DNA of 64,000 nucleotides, taken from assembly GCF_023898315.1 (NCBI RefSeq), contig NC_064619.1, forward strand, positions 342,041,650 to 342,105,649, read 5' to 3'. The position numbers and the translations under genes are program-made. Source of the DNA: Schistocerca nitens (Eukaryota > Arthropoda > Insecta > Orthoptera > Acrididae). Shown one piece after another: positions 1 to 11,057 of this stretch (positions within the stretch are counted from its first letter, which is position 1; the number at the start of each line of letters is the position of its first letter). The notes beneath the pieces were generated by a model that did not search any database, was not told the DNA's origin, and saw only the letters and a list, made by a program, of their open reading frames with translations.

Positions 1-960
1 GAACCTAAGCAACCCGAGGATTTTAGGCCACCTTCCTCATCCATCAATGTCAAAGGATCATAGCAAAATCCAAGATGGAGGATCCAAGATGGTGGAACTA
101 GTCCACCTGCCCATGATGGGCTATCCAAACTGGCGATCCAATATGGTGGACCTGAGAGAATGAGCACAGCCTCCATGACTGACAGCTGAATTCATTGCGG
201 TCCCTGTGACCCAAGAATAGTTCTAGCATGCTAAAATCTGATACTGCAGGACCACGTACGCTGGCTGCAGACCTTTCTGAATTAACTGATTGCCAAGATC
301 CTACCAGAACCACTAAATTTTAGGCAAACTGTGGAACACAATCCCCTTCCAAACTCACACATATGACTGCCACAAAAGGTAACCTAGCCTTGTACACAAG
401 GCCACTGCAGACATTGTGTACAGAGTATTTTAGGGCCATTATTTTTGTAAATAATTACAGAGATTTTGCAGTTGTGTTGCACCACAGTGAAGTCCCACTA
501 GAGAGAAAGAGGGATGTTAGGAAAATTATTGGTTAGCAATTATGGCATTTTTGCTATAAACAGTTAGGGCCACACCACACTGTGCCCTCTCTCACACGCT
601 GCTGCTGTCCACTGTAAGGAATCGCTTGTGACCATCTGTGGTAGACACTATGGGGTGGAGGGTGCATGGCCATCTGACAATATTTAACTGAGATCCCACC
701 ACAAGGCCACCGCCAGCCACCCCCCCCCCCCCCACTTTAGAGCCAGTCTGTGAACACCGTCCCTCTCCCCATCTCCCTCCCCCCTCCCTCCCATTCATGC
801 CATCTTCCAGGCTGCCAGCTGCAGTTGCACACAGCTGTCTCTGCTAAGAACTATGGGATGCATGTCAGCTATGGGCTACGGCGGTCCGAGTTCATGTTTC
901 TTATTCGTTTGATGGTTTATGAGATCAGATACAAGACTCTTAACAAGTAACTCAGGGTTT
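1..960 (+). repeat. Unclassified ~1 kb interspersed repeat X, copy 1 (open at left edge)
   Basis: This stretch is collinear, in inverted orientation, with 13040-14040. Shared blocks include 85-120 (matching the complement of 13802-13836), the segment around 655-740 (complement of about 13190-13290) and 840-900 (complement of about 13080-13140). Spacing between blocks is similar in both copies (about 565 versus 551 bp). A poly-C run lies at 721-733. I see no transposase or reverse transcriptase in it; the short reading frames look like chance. The element continues left of the window, so its class cannot be settled. It could be an LTR, a non-autonomous DNA transposon or a satellite-like unit. 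Confidence 0.6.
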
Positions 961-1567
961 CGCAATCTTCGTTCAGCAGAACACTGGTGTTCCATGGGAA
1001 CTGAGTAAGCACTCGAGGAAAACTGCTAATAACATGAGATTTTCTGACATTTTGACGATACTAATCATTTTATTAAAATTTTATTATGATTTTTGTGTTT
1101 TTAATTATGATTTAAAATTGAAGTAATCACTTAATACTTTTGTTATCTTTCAAAAAAGCAAAGTTTTCCATCAAAGTCCAGGATTCTCGAAGTTCTCTGC
1201 CAGAGGAAAGATTTTGGAGCCTATGCTCTAAGCTAACATTTAACTAGACATTTAGAAGTTGACATGAGTTTCAAGAACTGAGTAATGTAGTGTCTGTCAC
1301 TGGTATCAGGAAGTTCTAGATTTGATATGTAATTTTCTTAAAACCGTCTTAAGTATTTTCATATGCTTACATGCAATATGTCTATATCATATCTGTGGTA
1401 AAGTCATCCACATCGTGTCCAGGGTAAGGGTTGGAGGTGCATCTATACCTGCATTATATCAGAAGTAGAGTCTGGAGATGGATCCACCTATGTTAGGTCC
1501 TGGGTATGATTCAGAGGTGGATCCACCTGTGTTGAGTTCAGGATAGCGTCTGGGGAGTACACACGGT

Positions 1568-1572
<5 letters not shown>

Positions 1573-1608
<36 letters not shown>

Positions 1609-1652
1609 CACACACACACACACACACACACACAACCACACACACACATACA
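1573..1652. repeat. (CA)n microsatellite, imperfect
   Basis: About 80 bp of near-pure CA dinucleotides, interrupted by CTCACACTCA and CAACC. The cysteine/valine-rich frame on the opposite strand is a direct product of the repeat and not a gene. Confidence 0.95.
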
Positions 1653-1764
1653 CAAAATGCTGCTAGGAGTTTACAGTTGGATTGCAAGTACAAGAAAATT
1701 TAGAAGTTGTCATCACATGATCGAAAGTGCTGTCATCTTGGATCATTAGAATATATAAGAAGCT

Positions 1765-2241
1765 TTGATAGCTATAGTTTATCAGTATTCTGTGTTACAA
1801 ACATATGAGGAAGTACGAGTAAAATGGCCATCACCTTTGTTAGGCGGAGATCCTGTCAGAGCAATGGTGGCAGTCTGGTTACGAGCTATTGTAAGAATCA
1901 TTAAGCACAAAACTATGTTTAACATAGCTGAAGTCAACACACACTCCTACGACGCACTAAAAACATTGTTACACACTACACTTCCACCCCAAACCCTGTG
2001 TCTCAGTGCATACGTCAGCAAACATTGTGTTGACAATAGTTTTCCTACATATAAACTCAACTGGCAGGGTAAAGAACAAAGAATCAAATATTCTTGCACA
2101 AAATTTTTATTAATAACACTCTGTCAAGATAATAAATACCATTTTTCCTATGCAGGAACGACAGTGTGGCAGCAGGAGGGATCGTGTGCAAAGTCGATGA
2201 GGAATCACCTAAAACTCCTATGGCCGTACCATAGACAGTAG
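1765..2241 (+). CDS. Unassigned open frame, 126 residues from first ATG (1864)
   Basis: The open frame runs 158 codons from 1765; the first ATG is at 1864. I recognise no domain, signal peptide or repeat in the translation. The composition (several His, Thr, Leu) is not strongly protein-like. There is no promoter, splice or poly(A) context that I can support, and the neighbours are all repeats. It is most likely a chance frame, listed only because it is the longest one here not explained by a repeat family. Confidence 0.12.
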   Translation: MIAIVYQYSVLQTYEEVRVKWPSPLLGGDPVRAMVAVWLRAIVRIIKHKTMFNIAEVNTHSYDALKTLLHTTLPPQTLCLSAYVSKHCVDNSFPTYKLNWQGKEQRIKYSCTKFLLITLCQDNKYHFSYAGTTVWQQEGSCAKSMRNHLKLLWPYHRQ

Positions 2242-2544
2242 AATTACAAGTAGATGACGTTATGAGTGTTCTGATGGACCAAGCGCCTAGAATGTTGCAG
2301 CAGAACTTTGTTCCTTGAGATGCGGGTTCGATGCTATAGGAGCAGGACCTCATTCATTTCTCACTTCTTTTCAACCTGAGCATTCCTTTCTTGAAATTAC
2401 GTTCTTCTGGTTCCCTTTGTGACACTTAATTTGAGAGTCTTCAGTCGTGTTCCGGGCCCCGAGTATATCTTGACCTGTAAGTTACGTAATTCAGATTTCC
2501 TCTGTTCCATTGTGGATTGTATAGTAGCTCTGCATAAGGACTAT

Positions 2545-2640
2545 TCGCCGATTTCGGTACAAAATCCACTGTTTTCGATATAAAAATCAAAATTCAATGA
2601 TTTCGAACAAAAATTCAATGATTTTGACACGACGGAAATA
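2545..2640. repeat. Degenerate short AT-rich tandem repeat, left part
   Basis: A loosely repeated unit of about 20 bp of the form AAAATTCA(A/C)TGATTTCGA recurs several times here. A similar array lies at 4475-4605, on the other side of the Tc1 copy at 2788-4209. Confidence 0.55.
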
Positions 2641-2787
2641 TGAATAGAAGGGGAATACTGCGACATATCAAAAAACCCTGTAGATATACAATATAAAGTA
2701 GAATTGGCTGACGTTAAATAGGCCTTCTTGATGGCTCAAGTGTCTGTAATATTGTAGCAGCTCTGTGCAGATGAGTATTACGTTATA

Positions 2788-4209
2788 CACTCCTGGAAAT
2801 TGAAATAAGAACACCGTGAATTCATTGTCCCAGGAAGGGGAAACTTTATTGACACATTCCTGGGGTCAGATACATCACATGATCACACTGACAGAACCAC
2901 AGGCACATAGACACAGGCAACAGAGCATGCACAATGTCGGCACTAGTACAGTGTATATCCACCTTTCGCAGCAATGCAGGCTGCTATTCTCCCATGGAGA
3001 CGATCGTAGAGATGCTGGATGTAGTCCTGTGGAACGGCTTGCCATGCCATTTCCACCTGGCGCCTCAGTTGGACCAGCGTTCGTGCTGGACGTGCAGACC
3101 GCGTGAGACGACGCTTCATCCAGTCCCAAACATGCTCAATGGGGGACAGATCCGGAGATCTTGCTGGCCATGGTAGTTGACTTACACCTTCTAGAGCACG
3201 TTGGGTGGCACGGGATATATGCGGACGTGCATTGTCCTGTTGGAACAGCAAGTTCCCTTGCCGGTCTAGGAATGGTAGAACGATGGGTTCGATGACGGTT
3301 TGGATGTACCGTGCACTATTCAGTGTCCCCTCGACGATCACCAGTGGTGTACGGCCAGTGTAGGAGATCGCTCCCCACACCATGATGCCGGGTGTTGGCC
3401 CTGTGTGCCTCGGTCGTATGCAGTCCTGATTGTGGCGCTCACCTGCACGGCGCCAAACACGCATACGACCATCATTGGCACCAAGGCAGAAGCGACTCTC
3501 ATCGCTGAAGACGACACGTCTCCATTCGTCCCTCCATTCACGCCTGTCGCGACACCACTGGAGGCGGGCTGCACGATGTTGGGGCGTGAGCGGAAGACTG
3601 CCTAACGGTGTGCGGGACCGTAGCCCAGCTTCATGGAGACGGTTGCGAATGGTCCTCGCCGATACCCCAGGAGCAACAGTGTCCCTAATTTGCTGGGAAG
3701 TGGCGGTGCGGTCCCCTACGGCACTGCATAGGATCCTACGGTCTTGGCGTGCATCCGTGCGTCGCTGCGGTCCGGTCCCAGGTCGACGGGCACGTGCACC
3801 TTCCGCCGACCACTGGCGACAACATCGATGTACTGTGGAGACCTCACGCCCCACGTGTTGAGCAATTCGGCGGTACGTCCACCCGGCCTCCCGCATGCCC
3901 ACTATACGCCCTCGCTCAAAGTCCGTCAACTGCACATACGGTTCACGTCCACGCTGTCGCGGCATGCTACCAGTGTTAAAGACTGCGATGGAGCTCCGTA
4001 TGCCACGGCAAACTGGCTGACACTGACGGCGGCGGTGCACAAATGCTGCGCAGCTAGCGCCATTCGACGGCCAACACCGCGGTTCCTGGTGTGTCCGCTG
4101 TGCCGTGCGTGTGATCATTGCTTGTACAGCCCTCTCGCAGTGTCCGGAGCAAGTATGGTGGGTCTGACACACCGGTGTCAATGTGTTCTTTTTTCCATTT
4201 CCAGGAGTG
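2788..4209 (-). mobile_element. Tc1-like transposon family A, copy 1 (1422 bp, apparently complete)
   Basis: The element begins CACTCCTGGAAATTG and ends with the inverted complement CATTTCCAGGAGTG. It is flanked by TA at 2786-2787 and 4210-4211, the Tc1/mariner target duplication. Terminal inverted repeats are about 28 bp with a few mismatches. Length is 1422 bp, identical to the two other copies at 11058-12479 and 50608-52029. It carries one gene, the 340-codon transposase at 2943-3965 on the minus strand. This is the only copy of the three without a stop in that gene, so it is the best candidate for a recently active element. Confidence 0.95.
2943..3965 (-). CDS. Tc1-like DDE transposase, intact, 340 aa
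   Basis: Cuts and pastes its own element in the nucleus by binding the terminal repeats and cleaving at TA sites. Residues 1-115 carry two helix-turn-helix units (around LTDFERGRIVGMREAG and QQIRDTVAP) joined by a basic RRPGTGPQRR linker at 60-69. The catalytic part has D155 (VFSDESRFC), D244 (FQQDNARPH) and E277 (PIEHVW). Only 32 residues separate D244 from E277, where classical Tc1 has 34. The start MPRQRG was chosen because it gives the usual Tc1 length of about 340. The frame is open for another 100 codons upstream, but that part runs through the terminal repeat and out of the element. The last residues are GGYTLY. Relative to copies 2 and 3 it has C80 and S123 where both have Arg. It looks intact; activity is inference. 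Confidence 0.93.
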   Translation of the reverse strand: MPRQRGREPYVQLTDFERGRIVGMREAGWTYRRIAQHVGREVSTVHRCCRQWSAEGARARRPGTGPQRRTDARQDRRILCSAVGDRTATSQQIRDTVAPGVSARTIRNRLHEAGLRSRTPLGSLPLTPQHRAARLQWCRDRREWRDEWRRVVFSDESRFCLGANDGRMRVWRRAGERHNQDCIRPRHTGPTPGIMVWGAISYTGRTPLVIVEGTLNSARYIQTVIEPIVLPFLDRQGNLLFQQDNARPHISRATQRALEGVSQLPWPARSPDLSPIEHVWDWMKRRLTRSARPARTLVQLRRQVEMAWQAVPQDYIQHLYDRLHGRIAACIAAKGGYTLY

Positions 4210-4474
4210 TAGATCTCCTTATGACGCGAAATTTTGCCGGCATTTTTAACAAGTTGGAGATGCAAGATTATTACTTAACAGCAAACCACGACTTCTGTGT
4301 GCTATGGGACTATCACGATATTAGCAAAATGATTACGTACTGTAGGCTGTTTGCCTCTGTAGTAGACTGATTAAGTGTCAATATTATTCTCTATAGCCTT
4401 TTCTTATTACTCTTAGAATTTCAAAGACAAATCCACTACCGAAAGGGAAATCCTAATAGAATCTGATATTCGAA

Positions 4475-4605
4475 TCGATTTCGACACAAAAATTCACTGA
4501 TTTTGGCAGACAATTTACTGATTCCAGCCCAAAATTGTCTGATTCAGACACCAAATTCGTTAGTTCCAACCCAAAATTGACTGATCTCACCACATTTTAA
4601 CACAA
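4475..4605. repeat. Degenerate short AT-rich tandem repeat, right part
   Basis: Repeats of the form CACAAAATTCACTGATTTC with heavy drift. They resemble the array at 2545-2640. About 150 bp of other sequence lies between the left array and the Tc1, and about 265 bp between the Tc1 and this array, so the Tc1 may have landed within a longer repeat region. Confidence 0.5.
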
Positions 4606-4609
4606 AATT

Positions 4610-5235
4610 CAAACTCTAATGGTTACTGCGAGAGATCAGGATGATTACGCCTTCTGTTCTTGTTCATGGCGATAGTACTATATCTGCAGCACACTGTTAC
4701 GTTCAGACTTCGAACACAGCTGCCCTAGGTACGTTTGTTTCTGCCAACGAGCTCGCTTTAGTCACGTTGTCTAACCAGACACATATTGACAACAGAAAGT
4801 TTTGGAGTTCTCTTTGTTATGTATACAGTACCACTGCAGTTTCAAAGGAGAAACAAAGTAATTTCATAAATTTGTGGTAAAATTCGCTGTACCTATGTAC
4901 TATATTGTATACGGCCATTCTGTTTTGGGTAGCTGGAGTCACCCCTACTGGTGATGTCTTCCATCCATCCTGATGTTCACACCACTTTACTGAACACAGT
5001 TTCGCGAGAACAACATCCTCATTCTTCGAAGGAATCCAATTTAACTTCTACCGAGCATTTCTGTTACACTTGTGTATGGGTCTGTATCGACCTACAAAGA
5101 TCGTAGCAACACATTTTTGAATTCGACGTCTGTCGTTATAACTTTTTCATAAGGACTCCAAACAGATAAAAAATAGTGCAGAATCGACACCATGGTGCAG
5201 TGGATGCGATTTCATTTACAGATCCGTTACATTTT
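4610..5235. other. No recognised feature
   Basis: I see no family-level similarity. A 79-codon open frame at 4641-4880 has no recognisable domain and is probably chance. Confidence 0.4.
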
Positions 5236-5239
5236 CTCA

Positions 5240-5405
5240 GAACGCTTCCATTCACGTCACCTAATACTTTTCTGTAATTCCTTACGATTGTCCATCGATA
5301 ATACTTAACACAACAGTACCCGTCACCGAACAATCTTATAGTGCTATTGATGCTATCTGCTAAATGATCTATGTATATCGAGATGCCAAACATTCACCAA
5401 CCAGC
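5240..5405 (-). pseudogene. LINE reverse transcriptase fragment
   Basis: On the minus strand the translation reads YIDHLADSINSTIRLFGDG. This resembles the jockey-type reverse transcriptase block YINDLP..I.S..RLFADD that ends in the catalytic aspartates. Here the pair is G-D-G, so the catalytic residues are damaged. Only about 50 residues are recognisable, and both ends fade into unknown sequence. It is a decayed, truncated non-LTR retrotransposon. Confidence 0.55.
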
Positions 5406-5721
5406 TATTCTTGTCTTCTGTTAGTTAAATATTCCCCATCTAAAGAATTAAAATGCTTCAACTGGGATGGTTTTAGAACACCTCGAACGCTTTCCGTATG
5501 ATGCACACAAAAGGCCACTGACATTGGGTGTTTCAGATAATAGCAAGATTTTTTCAGCTTTATGTAAGGTTTGTCTACCTCTGTATATGAATGGTCTGCA
5601 CAGCTGCTACACGGAGGACGTGCGTTTTATTCTCGAGTCTGCCAGGAATTTTTCCTTGGTGGGAGAACTGGAATGGGGTGCACTCAGCCTTGTGATGCCA
5701 ACTGAAGAGCTTTTAAACCGA

Positions 5722-5911
5722 GCCTGCCGCGGTGGCCGTGAGGTTCTAGGCGCTACAGTCTGGAACCGCGGGACTGCTACGGTCGCAGGTTCGAATCCTG
5801 CCTCAGGCATGGATGTGTGTGATGTCCTTAGGTTAGTTCGGTTTAAGTAATTCTAAGTTCTAGGGGACTGATGACCTAAGATGTTAAGTCCCATAGTGCT
5901 CAGAGCTATTT
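5722..5911 (+). mobile_element. SINE family 1 (class II tRNA-like head)
   Basis: The tRNA-like head has an A box around GGTGGCCGTGAGGTTCTAG and a B box GGTTCGAATCC. It is followed by the body GTGTGATGTCCTTAGGTTAG and the tail GTCCCATAGTGCTCAGAGC. Flanking 11-bp duplications TTTTAAACCGA at 5711-5721 and 5912-5922 prove a retrotransposition event. Confidence 0.95.
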
Positions 5912-6075
5912 TTTTAAACCGAATAACAGCGGGCCCAGGTCACGAAAACCGACAGTGATCAGGAGAAGGGTGTGCTGAATTTACGCCTCTCCATACCGCA
6001 TCCAATGACGCCACTGGCAGAGGATAACACGGTCGTCGGTTGGTACCAACGGGCCTATCAACGCCTGTGGATGGA

Positions 6076-6276
6076 TAGTAGGTGGTAAGTTCCTATGGGA
6101 CCAAACTGTTGAGGTCATCGGTCCCTGGGCTTACGCACTACTTAATCTAACTTAAACTAACTTATGCTAAGGACAATACACACACCCATGCCTCAGTGAG
6201 TACTCGAACCTCCGACTGGGGGAGCCGCGCGAACCGTAGCGAGGCCACCTAGACCGCGCGGCTACCCTGCGCGGCT
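6076..6276 (-). mobile_element. SINE family 2
   Basis: The minus-strand tRNA-like head (B box GGTTCGAGTACT) is followed by a body with GTTAGTTTAAGTTAGATTAAG and the end GGACCGATGACCTCAACAGT. Target duplications CTGTGGATGGA lie at 6065-6075 and 6277-6287. Confidence 0.93.
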
Positions 6277-6534
6277 CTGTGGATGGAGTTTATTTTTTAG
6301 TTATGAAAGGGTTATCTGCTTAAGATCCATTCTACAGATATGTGCGATAGTCGCTCTCACATCTATAACCCAGTATACGAAGTATAGTGTAATGAGTAAC
6401 ACCTCTTCCCTTCTTCAGTCACATCTTTCCAGAGATGGAAGACGTCTCCATTAGCCGGTTTTGTCCGCATCCCTATGTGGCACAAATCACTGAACAGTTG
6501 CTGGGTTGCATTCTACAATGCGTCCACTGAGATT

Positions 6535-7980
6535 ATCATTATATATATATTATAAATGCGAAAATTTGCGTGTAAGTTTGTTATTACTTCACGCTGAAAA
6601 AGCTGGGCGGATATGGACGAAATCTGGCATGGAATTAGCTTGTACCCCGAATTAATATATGTGCTACTTTTAAATGTGTGTAGTACAAGATATTTATTGA
6701 TTTGAAGAATATAATGCGAAATGAGGAACATTAATTACTCTTAGAAAAAGCTTTTTACTCTTTGACTTTTGAGGTGTATCTTATTTGTGACAATCTTTTT
6801 ATTGCTTAATATGTCCTACATAATACGATTCAATGTAATGAATACAAAGCTTATACAATCCTCAAAGCGTTAAATCCATACTTCCATACAAGCCTGTTTC
6901 ATTTTAGCCGCTGAGCGTCAGGCTATCTTATAGCTTCCGAGATCCTTTAAGACTCACAACAACAGTGTCATTTAAATGCTGTGCCACAGAGAGACGCTAT
7001 GCCTTTACATGTAGGGTGCAGTACGCTTTTAGTCTGGCTGGATCTGCTGGTAACAGGCACACACGCAAGGGAAGATGAAGTTGTTGGACGTACAAATATT
7101 ATAAAATTTGCGCTGCACCGAACTAGAAATTGCTTATTTTCTTTCTTTGTCGAGCTACTATGTATGTTACTCCTTTATAGTGAAGCGTCTGGACGGATTA
7201 AGATGAACTTTGGAATGGAGATAGCCTATACCCTAAATTAACACATAAGACATCTTTAATTCCGAAAACGTCGCTGTACCTTGGGATAGTCATCGTGATT
7301 GCTGTGCTCATCGGACGGGTAGCAAGATTAAAAAGTCATCCATGAAAATTAGCCATGAAATAAATATATTAAGTTTAGTATAGAGGTTCTGGTGCCCAAG
7401 AATAAATCAGTTGGAAACATCAATAAAAAATTATTGATCAAGTGTCTGGTGAGGTGACAACCTACCCGTCAGTCGATACAGTGACGACAAGAGATGACAC
7501 TACTACGTTCACTGTATAATTTCTAAACATATTAGAGCTGTCAGAGGTGCCTTCCCACAAGTTGGAGCTGAAGGTGGGTGTGTCTGTTATACTAATGCGT
7601 AACTTGGCTACATCAAGATTGTGCAATGGCATCAGGTTACGCATCATTGAGGTGAGAAGGTATATCGTGCAAGGAGTCATCACCGGTGGAACCAAAGGAG
7701 ATATGGTACTAATATTACTAATTCCTATCATCCCAACAAACTTGCCTTTCCAGTTGAAACAGTTGCAGTTCCCTTTGAAAGTGGCTCTCTGGATCACTAT
7801 TAATAGCAGTCAAGGACAAAACTTTAAAATGACAGGTATTCATCTAAGCACACCATGTTTTTCACACGGACAACTCTAAGTTGGCTGTTCGCTTGTATTC
7901 GAGAGCCAGAAATCTTTACATATTCGCAGAGAACAAAAAGTTTCGTAATGTTACAAAGACGTTTTACAGTAGACTTCTGA
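6535..7980 (+). mobile_element. Decayed Helitron-like region
   Basis: Two related blocks (about 6540-6700 and 7130-7265) carry the motif TTACT(C/T)C..T.A...CTG.ACGGAT....GAA.T(T)TGG.ATGGA.ATAG. I associate this motif with Helitron flanks in insects. Downstream at 7529-7975 is a recognisable Helitron helicase C-terminus. I cannot place true Helitron ends (TC start, CTRR with hairpin), so the outer bounds are approximate. Confidence 0.5.
7529..7975 (+). pseudogene. Helitron Pif1-like helicase, C-terminal fragment
   Basis: Helitron Rep-Hel proteins unwind DNA during rolling-circle transposition. The frame from 7547 contains HKLELKVGVSVILMRNL, LCNGIRLRI, IPIIPTNLPFQLKQLQFPLK and TINSSQGQNFKMTGI. 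These match, in order, the closing part of Pif1-family helicases in Helitrons (consensus T.NKSQGQT). The frame ends at a stop after CFSHGQL. The usual continuation (YVACSR) seems to follow past that stop, with damage. Roughly 110-140 of about 1400-1800 residues remain; the Rep domain and Walker motifs are absent. It is a dead fragment. Confidence 0.8.
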
Positions 7981-9150
7981 CTCCCCATACAGACGAAGAC
8001 AATTATGATCTTTTCCGTGCTAGACTCGTCGGAAACAGTCGCGAAACTACTTACTCTCTTTCCTGGCACTTTTTGTAGTTCATTACTGGATAACGTAAAA
8101 ATTTTTTGCTTAAGTAAACAGGTGCTTTGTAAGTGACATGTATTCTGACGGCTTCTCTCATCGTCTCAAAATTTGCCCGCCGCGCCCTTCCCTATTTCGC
8201 ACAGTTTGCCGATCTGCAAGAGGCTACTTTTGTGGTTGCAAATATGCGAATAATGACCTTAGGCATGAATACCTTTGTTCAACCGTGGGTAGGTCTGCGG
8301 GTTGCAGCTGGTAAGAATATAACATCCTGCACCTCGCAGCTGAAAAATTCCATTTACGGGATTTAAAACCGAAGGAATAATAACATTTAATGACCATTCG
8401 TTTGTTAACGTGGAAAACTTGCCTGTAATCTATTGCGAAATCCATAACATAGACTCCCATTATTTACGACTTCATAGCCATCCTATTAATTTCTTGAAGT
8501 GCCCTGATGCGCATATTCCCTGGCTAAAGAGCGTGTCGTACTTGCAAACAATTTGGTCACAAAATCTGGCCTTTCACTACAATTTATATGTGGAATTGCT
8601 TTAAGTGCAATGTTGGCGAGAACAATGGATCAATTTCAGCTGAATGGAGCTTAATACAGTATCTACATCTATATCATTAGAGACATAGCTCTAGCACATA
8701 TTGACAAGCGTATAAAGTGGTATTAACCTACACTTTGATCTTGACAGCATGTTAATTAACTTCACCTTCAAATTCCTCAGCTGCCTCGAAAATCATGTTG
8801 CTTCTCATAATACACAAGTGTTATTATAAATCTTTGATTGTGAAAGACAAAATTCGATCTTGCACTCAGAATAAGATTCTCTGTATTATCTACCAAAAAC
8901 ACAAGATTTCAAGTACAAAACACTTATGGGGCTCTCGTCGGTACTTAATTGTTCCGTAATAATAAAAAAAATATACGTGACTCATAAAATGGCACTGCTC
9001 ATAATCAAAATACTTAAAGATTTCATGTATAACATTGCAAAACAAACATGGCATACCCCTGATGTTCCAATTGAAAGTGCACTTGTCGATGGGAATAGTT
9101 TGATCTTCGTACCAAAGTAAACAATGTTACACCCACGTCCAAGTTGTCTG
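7981..9150. other. No recognised feature
   Basis: AT-rich sequence with only short open frames (up to about 80 codons) that match nothing I know. It may include remaining non-coding parts of the Helitron. Confidence 0.4.
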
Positions 9151-9330
9151 TTCAAATGTGTGTGAATTCCTAGGGGACCAAACTGCTCAGGTCATCGGTC
9201 CCTAGACTTACACACTAGTTAAACTAACTTATGCTAAGAACAACACACACACCCATGCACGAAGGAGGACTCGAACCTCCGGCGGGAGGGGCCGCGCAAT
9301 CCGTGACATGGCGTCTCAAACGGCGAGGTT
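9151..9330 (-). mobile_element. SINE family 2
   Basis: Minus-strand SINE with the family 2 tail complement TTCAAATGTGTGTGAATTCC at the left and a degenerate tRNA-like head (B box GGTTCGAGTCC) at the right. Probable target duplications are GTTGTCTGT (9143-9151) and ATTGTCTGT (9332-9340). Confidence 0.85.
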
Positions 9331-9819
9331 AATTGTCTGTACTGTTTGTCAAAAACTAGTCTTAGTTCATCTAAATCTGATATATTATAGCATCGCCAAT
9401 AATAAGGTAAAATACCCCGTATCTTGCAGTACAAAACACTTGTTGTCTTCACCTATTTTTGTGTGCACTGCATTACATTTAATTATGATCAGGGTCAACT
9501 GCGACTACCTGTATCAATCATCGATTCTCTGCTGGTCTTTCTGTAATTTGATATTTTTTTTTTAACGGTGCAGTCCTCGCATGGGTGATAGCTTCATCTG
9601 GTGGAAGCTTCATGGAGCTTCTAGTGTTATCTACCGTAGATGGCAACAACTCTAAACAACAATGAGCCAATATTATAGTTACATCTATTTATCTACATAC
9701 ATACTCTGCAATTTAGTATATGGTACAGTACATGCTGGAAGGTAATTTGTACCAGCACTAGTCATTTGCTTACCTATTCCATTCGCAAACAGAGCAAGGG
9801 AAAAACGACTGTGCATATA

Positions 9820-10481
9820 CGAGGGTTATTCGGAAAGTAAGGAAAGATCGGTTGCGATATGGAAAATACAGTGAAAGTCTGATGAAGCTTTGCACAAATG
9901 TGTTGGGCACTGTGTCTAGTACGCCCATCGATCGCATCATGTCGCTCTTGTCAGTTCTGAGCTTACAACGAGAACATAAAGATAGCTAGAAATTAGCGTT
10001 TCCGGCCAAGTATGAGGGCCTGGCGAAAGATTTCACCTGAGGCTATGCAATCTGCAGAACATAACTGTCATGCGGTTCGTTCTAGACGACAATTCTCGGC
10101 CGCACTCTGCAGGGGCAATGAAGATGCTCCTGCAGTGTTTTCGATGGGAAGTGTTTGATCACCCACAATATGGCCCGTAATTGGCTAATCCTGAGATTCA
10201 TCTCTGCTCAAATGAAGCGTTGGCTATGAAGACAATATTTTGACACAGACAACGAACTGTAGTCCACAGCAGAAAATTGTCGAAAAGCACTGGCGGCTGT
10301 CTTCTATAACCAGGTAATTGTAAAGTTGGTGCAACGCTACTACAGGTGTATAAGTCTGAGCGGCGACTGTGTAGCGAAGTAGCTGGAAGGTATAGCTAAC
10401 CGTTGCAAATAAAACAGTTTTGATTTTCACTGTGGTTTCCATTTCGCGACCTATCGTTCCTTACTATCCGAATAGCCCTCA
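9820..10481 (+). mobile_element. Mariner relic, 662 bp, internally deleted
   Basis: The ends GAGGGTTATTCGGAAAGTAAGG and the complement of CCTTACTATCCGAATAGCCCTC form inverted repeats of roughly 45 bp, flanked by TA. Inside, the plus strand shows VRFVLDDNSRPHSAGAMKML then FRWEVFDHPQYGP. This is the mariner second-aspartate block (DNARPH) and the following FRWE.F.HPPYSPDLAP segment. The N-terminal DNA-binding part and the first aspartate are deleted, and stops follow. It is non-autonomous and inserted into the LINE at 9670-12770. Confidence 0.85.
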
Positions 10482-10726
10482 TAACTCTGTATGGAGCCCT
10501 AATTCTCTCATCTTGTCTTCGTGGTCCTTTGGGAAATGTATGTGGCGGCAGTAGAATCGTTCTGTAATCAGCTAAATGTCAATTCTCTAAATTTTCTTAA
10601 TAATGTCCGAACATAGTTTTCCCTCAGAAACCTTTTCAGTCCACGAAGCATCTCTGTAACATTTGCGAATTGATCGAATCTAGCAGCATGCATCTGAATT
10701 GCTTCGATGTCTTCCTTTAATCCTAC

Positions 10727-10975
10727 TTAGTGTGGATCCCAAACATTTGAGCAATATTGAAGAATGTGTTCCACTAATTTTCTATATGCGGTCTTGTTTA
10801 CAGACGAACCACACGTCCCTAAAATTCGTCCAATAAACCAAAGTCGACCAGTCGCGCTCTCTACTGCCATCCTAGCATGCTCGTTCCATTCCATATTGCT
10901 TTGCAACTTCACACCTAGATATTTAATAGACTTGTCTGTGTCAAGCAGCACATTACTAATATTGTATTCAAACAT
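10727..10975 (-). pseudogene. LINE reverse transcriptase C-terminal fragment
   Basis: 82 codons with SIKYLGVKLQSNMEWNEHA and AYRKLVEHILQYCSNVWDPH, the region that follows the catalytic core in jockey-group reverse transcriptases. The 3' continuation GLKEDIEAIQMHAARF and LRENYVRTLLRKFREL can be read at about 10550-10725 with a frame change. Upstream sequence is cut by the Tc1 at 11058. Confidence 0.85.
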
Positions 10976-11057
10976 TACAAGATTGTTTTACCTACTCATC
11001 TGCATTCACTTACATTTTTCTACATTTAGATCTAGCTTCCATTCATCACACCAACTA

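Larger units (their letters stand above)
961..2540. other. No recognised gene; contains a CA microsatellite
   Basis: The stretch is mixed AT-rich DNA with no family-level match that I can name. Apart from the CA tract (1573-1652), the only notable item is an open frame at 1765-2241, listed separately. Confidence 0.5.

Noticed and set aside
1459..1653. Cysteine/valine-rich open frame
   Set aside because: Produced entirely by the CA microsatellite.
3966..4265. Upstream 100-codon extension of the intact Tc1 transposase frame (440 residues in all)
   Set aside because: The extension runs through the transposon end into flanking DNA and is absent as a unit from the other copies. The 340-residue product from MPRQRG has normal Tc1 length.
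3300..4370. Long plus-strand frames (101-208 codons) opposite the Tc1 transposase, repeated at 11032-11967 and 51120-52112
   Set aside because: They are antisense shadows of a GC-rich gene and recur in every copy for that reason alone.
5722..5911. CTGATGA-containing string in the SINE family 1 body as a hammerhead core
   Set aside because: No GAAA at the right distance and no flanking stems.
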